Shown here: positions 4,523-7,199 of the stretch, one piece after another
How the letters are laid out: each line of letters starts with the position of its first letter
Numbering within the stretch: the stretch's first letter is position 1
DNA from: Allosphingosinicella sp.
Lineage (GTDB): Bacteria; Pseudomonadota; Alphaproteobacteria; Sphingomonadales; Sphingomonadaceae
Direction: 5' to 3'
DNA: 7,199 nt
Assembly (NCBI GenBank): GCA_030146745.1
Contig: JASLBD010000182.1
Span: 1-7,199 of the forward strand
Program-made: the position numbers and the translations under genes
The notes under the pieces: generated by a model
What the model was told of the DNA's origin: nothing
The model's input: only the letters and a program-made list of their open reading frames with translations
Database searches by the model: none

Positions 4523-6622
4523 CTAGAACTTGCCCCGCACCTGGAACGAGAAGATCGGGCCGATCAGGCGGTCGCGGCGCTCGATATAGCTTATCGGCCC
4601 GGTGCGGCGGCCTACATAGACTGTCCGGTCCCACAGGCTTCGCGCCGCCAGGACGTTGGATACGGTGGCCCGGATCGTGAGGCCGAGCACGTCCTTGTGC
4701 TCGGCATAGAAGCTTCCCCAATAGGGGCCTTCCCACTGACGTCCGACTTCCGTCAGCCGGTAGCTCAGCGCATTGAGCTGGTGATTGAGGTTCATTCCAT
4801 AGGCCCAGTCGCTGTCCGGGATGTCGTGGCGCAAAGTGAGGTCGAAGAGGTGCATCAGGCTGCTCGAAATGCGCCGCCCTTCCCCCGTCAGCGGATCCTT
4901 CACGCGGGTCTCCTGGAGCTGGGCCCGGACGTCGAGCTTGGCGCCCTTCCAACCCAGCGGATCGAAGTTGAAGGTGCTCTTCCATTCGGCGCCATAGGCA
5001 TGCGCGCTGTCGATATTGCCGACCGACTCGCCGGTGGCCCCGATCGGGATATAGTCCACCACGTCCTCGTAAAGGCGGCCGTAGAGGCGCAACGTGGTCG
5101 TGCCGAAGCGGCCGAGGTTGCGCGTCCCCTCGAGGTCGGCCTCCCAGCTCTGCTGCGGGACGAGCTCCACATTGCCCGCATTTGCGCTGTCGTCGTTGAG
5201 GTTCACTCGGGCGAGGAAGTCGCCGAAGTTGAGCTGGCCGACCCGGCGCTGGAGCTTCAGGTTGACGTCGAGCCGCGGGCTCGCCTTCCAGGCGGCGGAG
5301 AACAGGCCCTTGGGCCGCCAGAAGGTCCGGCTGAGGCCGCCGGCGCCGGTCTGCCGAAGGTTCGAATATTCGCCGCCGGCGGCAAGCTGGACGCTGAGCC
5401 TGGACGACAGCGGCCGGCCGAAGCTCGCCATCACCTCGTAGCGGTCCTCCTTCACCGTGGCGGTGCCGCCGGGGAGCGGGATCTCCTCATATTGCCCAAT
5501 GGAGTTGAGCTCGAAATAGTGGCTGACATTGTCGAGGCTGTTGAACGCCCCCTCGGCGGAAAGCTGGAGATCGGACTTGCCCCATTTCCAGCGATATTCG
5601 GCGCGGCCGATCCGCTCGTGGGTGTCGGCGATCTCGTCGAAGCGGCTGCCGGTGTCGGGCGCTCCGTCGGCGAAGCGGGTAAGGACGTCCTGCGCGAAGG
5701 GCGTGCGCCCGCCCTGATCGAGGCCGATCAGCTTCAGGCGGCCGCCGAGCAAGGCGAACTCGTAATCGCCGCCGAGCTCATAGGACCAGCTGTCCTCGTC
5801 ATTGGCGACGAGGCGGATGCGATCGGCGAGGCCCGGGCTGACCCGCTCGCCCCTTTCGCGATAATCGTAATAGAAGCCCTGGATCGAACCGTTGAAGTTG
5901 GCGATGGAGCTTCCCGGGCCGTCCCAGGTCAGCTTCACGCTCGCCTTCGGATTCTCCCCGCTCCCGGTGAAGACGTCGTATCGGGCCTCGGTCCGCGCGC
6001 CGGCTTCATTGAAGATGTTGGTTCGGCCGTTGGCCCCTGAGCGAAAGGATGCGTTCTGGAGGCCGACCGTATAGTCGATCCTTCCCTTCTTGCCGCTCAC
6101 CGAAACCTCGCCGCGAGTCAGCAGCGGATCGGTGTTGCGCTGGCGGAACTCCGGACGCCAGGCGAACTGGCCCTGCATGCCGCCGGCCTTGACGACGACG
6201 TTGGCGACCTGGCCGGAGAGGCCGGGCACGTCGAGCGTCGCAGCGTCGCGAATCTCGATCCGGACGACGTTGGAGGCGGGTATCTGCCCCAATTCGGTGA
6301 TGACGTCGTTCGACTTGCCCGAGATTCGCTGGCCGTTGATCAGGACGTTGCCGGTGGCGGTGCCGAGGCCCCTTTCCTGGGTGGCCTCGCGAATGGTGAA
6401 GCCGGGGACGTTGCGAAGCATGTCGAGCGCGTTGCGCGGGGCGAAGCGGGTGAAGTCGGCGGGGACGAACGTCTTGGCGCCTTCGACGGCGGTCGGCAGG
6501 GCCGGTTCGGGCGCAGGCGCGTCCCCCGTTTCCTGGGCGTGCGCCGGAGCGGCGGCGAGGGCCAAAGCTGAACATCCGATTGGAAGCAGCCACGAAGGCG
6601 ACCGGCGAGCGCCGTCTTTCAT
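4523..6622 (-). CDS. TonB-dependent outer-membrane receptor
   Basis: This is a complete receptor of 699 aa for energised uptake of an unknown ligand across the outer membrane. Numbering is from ATG 6622, preferred because the G-run AAGGGGGA lies 4-5 bases upstream; ATG 6625 is in frame but too close to it. The signal peptide ends AAAPAHA/QE at residue 29. The plug (about 49-146) contains FAPRNALDMLRNVPGFTIRE, GNVLINGQRISGKS (91-104), then ELGQIPASNVVRIEI and GQVANVVVKAGG. The rest is a beta-barrel rich in alternating aromatic and charged segments, ending in SFQVRGKF with the terminal Phe expected for BAM-dependent insertion. No classic TonB box is seen between the signal peptide and the plug. 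No transporter, regulator or sigma factor lies beside it to hint at the substrate. It is convergent with the gcd operon and shares its strand with the GNAT gene upstream. Confidence 0.93.
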   Translation of the reverse strand: MKDGARRSPSWLLPIGCSALALAAAPAHAQETGDAPAPEPALPTAVEGAKTFVPADFTRFAPRNALDMLRNVPGFTIREATQERGLGTATGNVLINGQRISGKSNDVITELGQIPASNVVRIEIRDAATLDVPGLSGQVANVVVKAGGMQGQFAWRPEFRQRNTDPLLTRGEVSVSGKKGRIDYTVGLQNASFRSGANGRTNIFNEAGARTEARYDVFTGSGENPKASVKLTWDGPGSSIANFNGSIQGFYYDYRERGERVSPGLADRIRLVANDEDSWSYELGGDYEFALLGGRLKLIGLDQGGRTPFAQDVLTRFADGAPDTGSRFDEIADTHERIGRAEYRWKWGKSDLQLSAEGAFNSLDNVSHYFELNSIGQYEEIPLPGGTATVKEDRYEVMASFGRPLSSRLSVQLAAGGEYSNLRQTGAGGLSRTFWRPKGLFSAAWKASPRLDVNLKLQRRVGQLNFGDFLARVNLNDDSANAGNVELVPQQSWEADLEGTRNLGRFGTTTLRLYGRLYEDVVDYIPIGATGESVGNIDSAHAYGAEWKSTFNFDPLGWKGAKLDVRAQLQETRVKDPLTGEGRRISSSLMHLFDLTLRHDIPDSDWAYGMNLNHQLNALSYRLTEVGRQWEGPYWGSFYAEHKDVLGLTIRATVSNVLAARSLWDRTVYVGRRTGPISYIERRDRLIGPIFSFQVRGKF

Positions 6623-6666
6623 CATATCCCCCTTCGGCTCTCCGGCCGGCCTGCCACGGACGTAGC

Positions 6667-6685
6667 AGGAGTTGTGCCAACTCCT
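6667..6685 (-). promoter_or_regulatory. Palindrome upstream of the receptor gene (candidate operator or 5'-UTR hairpin)
   Basis: AGGAGTTG (6667-6674) and CAACTCCT (6678-6685) form a perfect inverted repeat with a three-base spacer, centred about 53 bases before the receptor start. Its 19-bp size suits a dimeric repressor. On the minus strand a TGTAAT (6714-6709) resembles a -10 box, but no convincing -35 lies 16-18 bases before it. If that box is used, the palindrome would lie in the early transcript and could also fold as an RNA hairpin. The regulator is unknown. Confidence 0.35.
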
Positions 6686-6784
6686 TCGAACGTGACGGCT
6701 TTTGCTCGATTACAGATGTTTTCGTGAATGCGGCATGACCGGAAAAGCGTCCGCTCCCGCACAGACGGCGTCCGGGATCGGACA

Positions 6785-6890
6785 CTAGTCCCGTCATTCC
6801 GGCGAAGGCCGGAATCCCTGAACACCGTCGCGCGAGTCTCCGCTCAGGCGCGTGTCCATCGATCCCGGCCTTCGCCGGGATGACGACTAG
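6785..6890. repeat. Palindromic intergenic repeat, copy D, flanked by CTAG
   Basis: This is the best-preserved copy as one long inverted repeat. Reading inwards, the left arm is CTAGTCCCGTCATTCCGG then CGAAGGCCGGAATC. The right arm, reversed, is CTAGTCGTCATCCCGG then CGAAGGCCGGGATC. They differ by a two-base gap and a few substitutions over about 35 bases. Both arms are of the GAAG-loop type. CTAG occurs at both ends (6785-6788 and 6887-6890), and the right one supplies the stop codon of the GNAT gene. The copy lies between that gene and the receptor promoter region and may insulate the two. Confidence 0.85.
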
Positions 6891-7199
6891 CGGGCCGGCC
6901 GCCTGAACAGAAGGATCGGCTCGCCCTTGTAGACGGCCTCCTCGCGGCGGCTGAAGCCGCCTTTCTCCGCGATCCGGATGGAAGCGGCGTTTTCGTGGCT
7001 GATGATGGCGACGATCTCGCCGCCGCCCAGCGCCTCGTCGGCCCAGGCGAGCGCGGCTAGGACGGCTTCGGTGGCATAGCCCTGCCCCTGCGCGTTACGC
7101 GCCATGATCCAGCCCATTTCGGGAATGTTCTCGATGCTCGGGGACATGTCGCGCTTGAAGTCGGCGAAGCCGATCTGGCCGAGGTAGGCGCCGTCCTCG
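6887..7199 (-). CDS. GNAT family N-acetyltransferase (RimJ/RimL-like), C-terminal part
   Basis: The frame is open from the right edge (first whole codon at 7198) to TAG at 6889-6887, giving 103 visible residues. It starts EDGAYLGQIGFADFKRD, so the Met at 7147 is internal and the true start lies outside the window. The order is typical of a GNAT C-terminal half. A strand GQIGF is followed by EMGWIM as beta-4. The acetyl-CoA pyrophosphate loop QGQGYA fits Q-x-x-G-x-A, followed by helix TEAVLAALAWADEALGG. Then comes VAIISHENAASIRIAEKGGF, the ENxxSxxxxEKxGF signature of RimJ/RimL-type (Acetyltransf_3) enzymes that acetylate N-termini or small amines. Substrate cannot be told. The C-terminus RRPAR ends exactly where repeat copy D begins. 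It is upstream of and codirectional with the receptor gene. Confidence 0.92.
   Translation of the reverse strand, partial: EDGAYLGQIGFADFKRDMSPSIENIPEMGWIMARNAQGQGYATEAVLAALAWADEALGGGEIVAIISHENAASIRIAEKGGFSRREEAVYKGEPILLFRRPAR

Noticed and set aside
4697..6040. Long plus-strand open frame (447 codons) opposite the receptor gene
   Set aside because: It is a shadow frame of the receptor. The receptor strand has the signal peptide, plug motifs and C-terminal Phe; this frame has only Ala/Glu/Val-rich noise.
319..6890. The four repeats as a CRISPR array or a tandem array
   Set aside because: They are single dispersed copies kilobases apart, each internally inverted, with no regular spacers or cas genes.
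7145..7147. ATG at 7147 as the start of the GNAT gene
   Set aside because: The frame stays open to the window edge, and the upstream residues (GAYLGQIGFADFKRD) match the GNAT fold, so this Met is internal.

Overview
The window looks like chromosome of a high-GC alphaproteobacterium, most likely a sphingomonad (order Sphingomonadales). The evidence is the GC-rich coding with many G/C third positions, a large TonB-dependent receptor of a type I associate with sphingomonads, a glutaryl-CoA dehydrogenase operon, and four intergenic palindromic repeats with the CGTCATTCCGGCGAAAGCCGG signature. The genus cannot be fixed from this alone.

Layout, left to right. (1) 1-225, minus strand: the start of an MltB/SLT_2-type lytic murein transglycosylase, broken by an in-frame amber codon after residue 41 and running off the left edge. 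(2) 226-462: its 5' region and repeat copy A (319-415). (3) 463-552, plus strand: tRNA-Ser(TGA), with CCA encoded. (4) 553-1368, minus: an exported, six-cysteine conserved hypothetical protein whose stop codon abuts the tRNA 3' end. (5) 1369-1495: the divergent gap, holding a possible 13-codon leader ORF and a perfect hairpin with a T run just before gcdH. (6) 1496-4318, plus: gcdH (glutaryl-CoA dehydrogenase), repeat copy B, gcdG (family III CoA-transferase, probably succinyl-CoA:glutarate) and an overlapping Nudix hydrolase. (7) 4373-4426, plus: a 17-codon stub of a DUF47/PhoU-like phosphate-transport regulator, ended at repeat copy C (4429-4514). (8) 4523-6622, minus: a complete TonB-dependent receptor. 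(9) 6623-6886: its 5' region, with an 8-bp-arm palindrome and repeat copy D. (10) 6887-7199, minus: the C-terminal part of a GNAT (RimJ/RimL-like) acetyltransferase, entering from the right edge.

How the genes work together. gcdG would load CoA onto glutarate, a product of lysine and related catabolism, and gcdH would oxidise and decarboxylate glutaryl-CoA to crotonyl-CoA, which enters beta-oxidation. The Nudix gene is translationally coupled to gcdG but is probably functionally linked to the phosphate-regulator stub behind it. The other genes (tRNA, receptor, acetyltransferase, wall enzyme) show no clear link to this pathway.

Most of the window is ordinary chromosome. The points most worth a second look are the gcdH leader, the mosaic palindromic repeats that sit at gene edges (one directly before the gcdG start, one at the DUF47 break, one at the GNAT stop), and the two broken genes.
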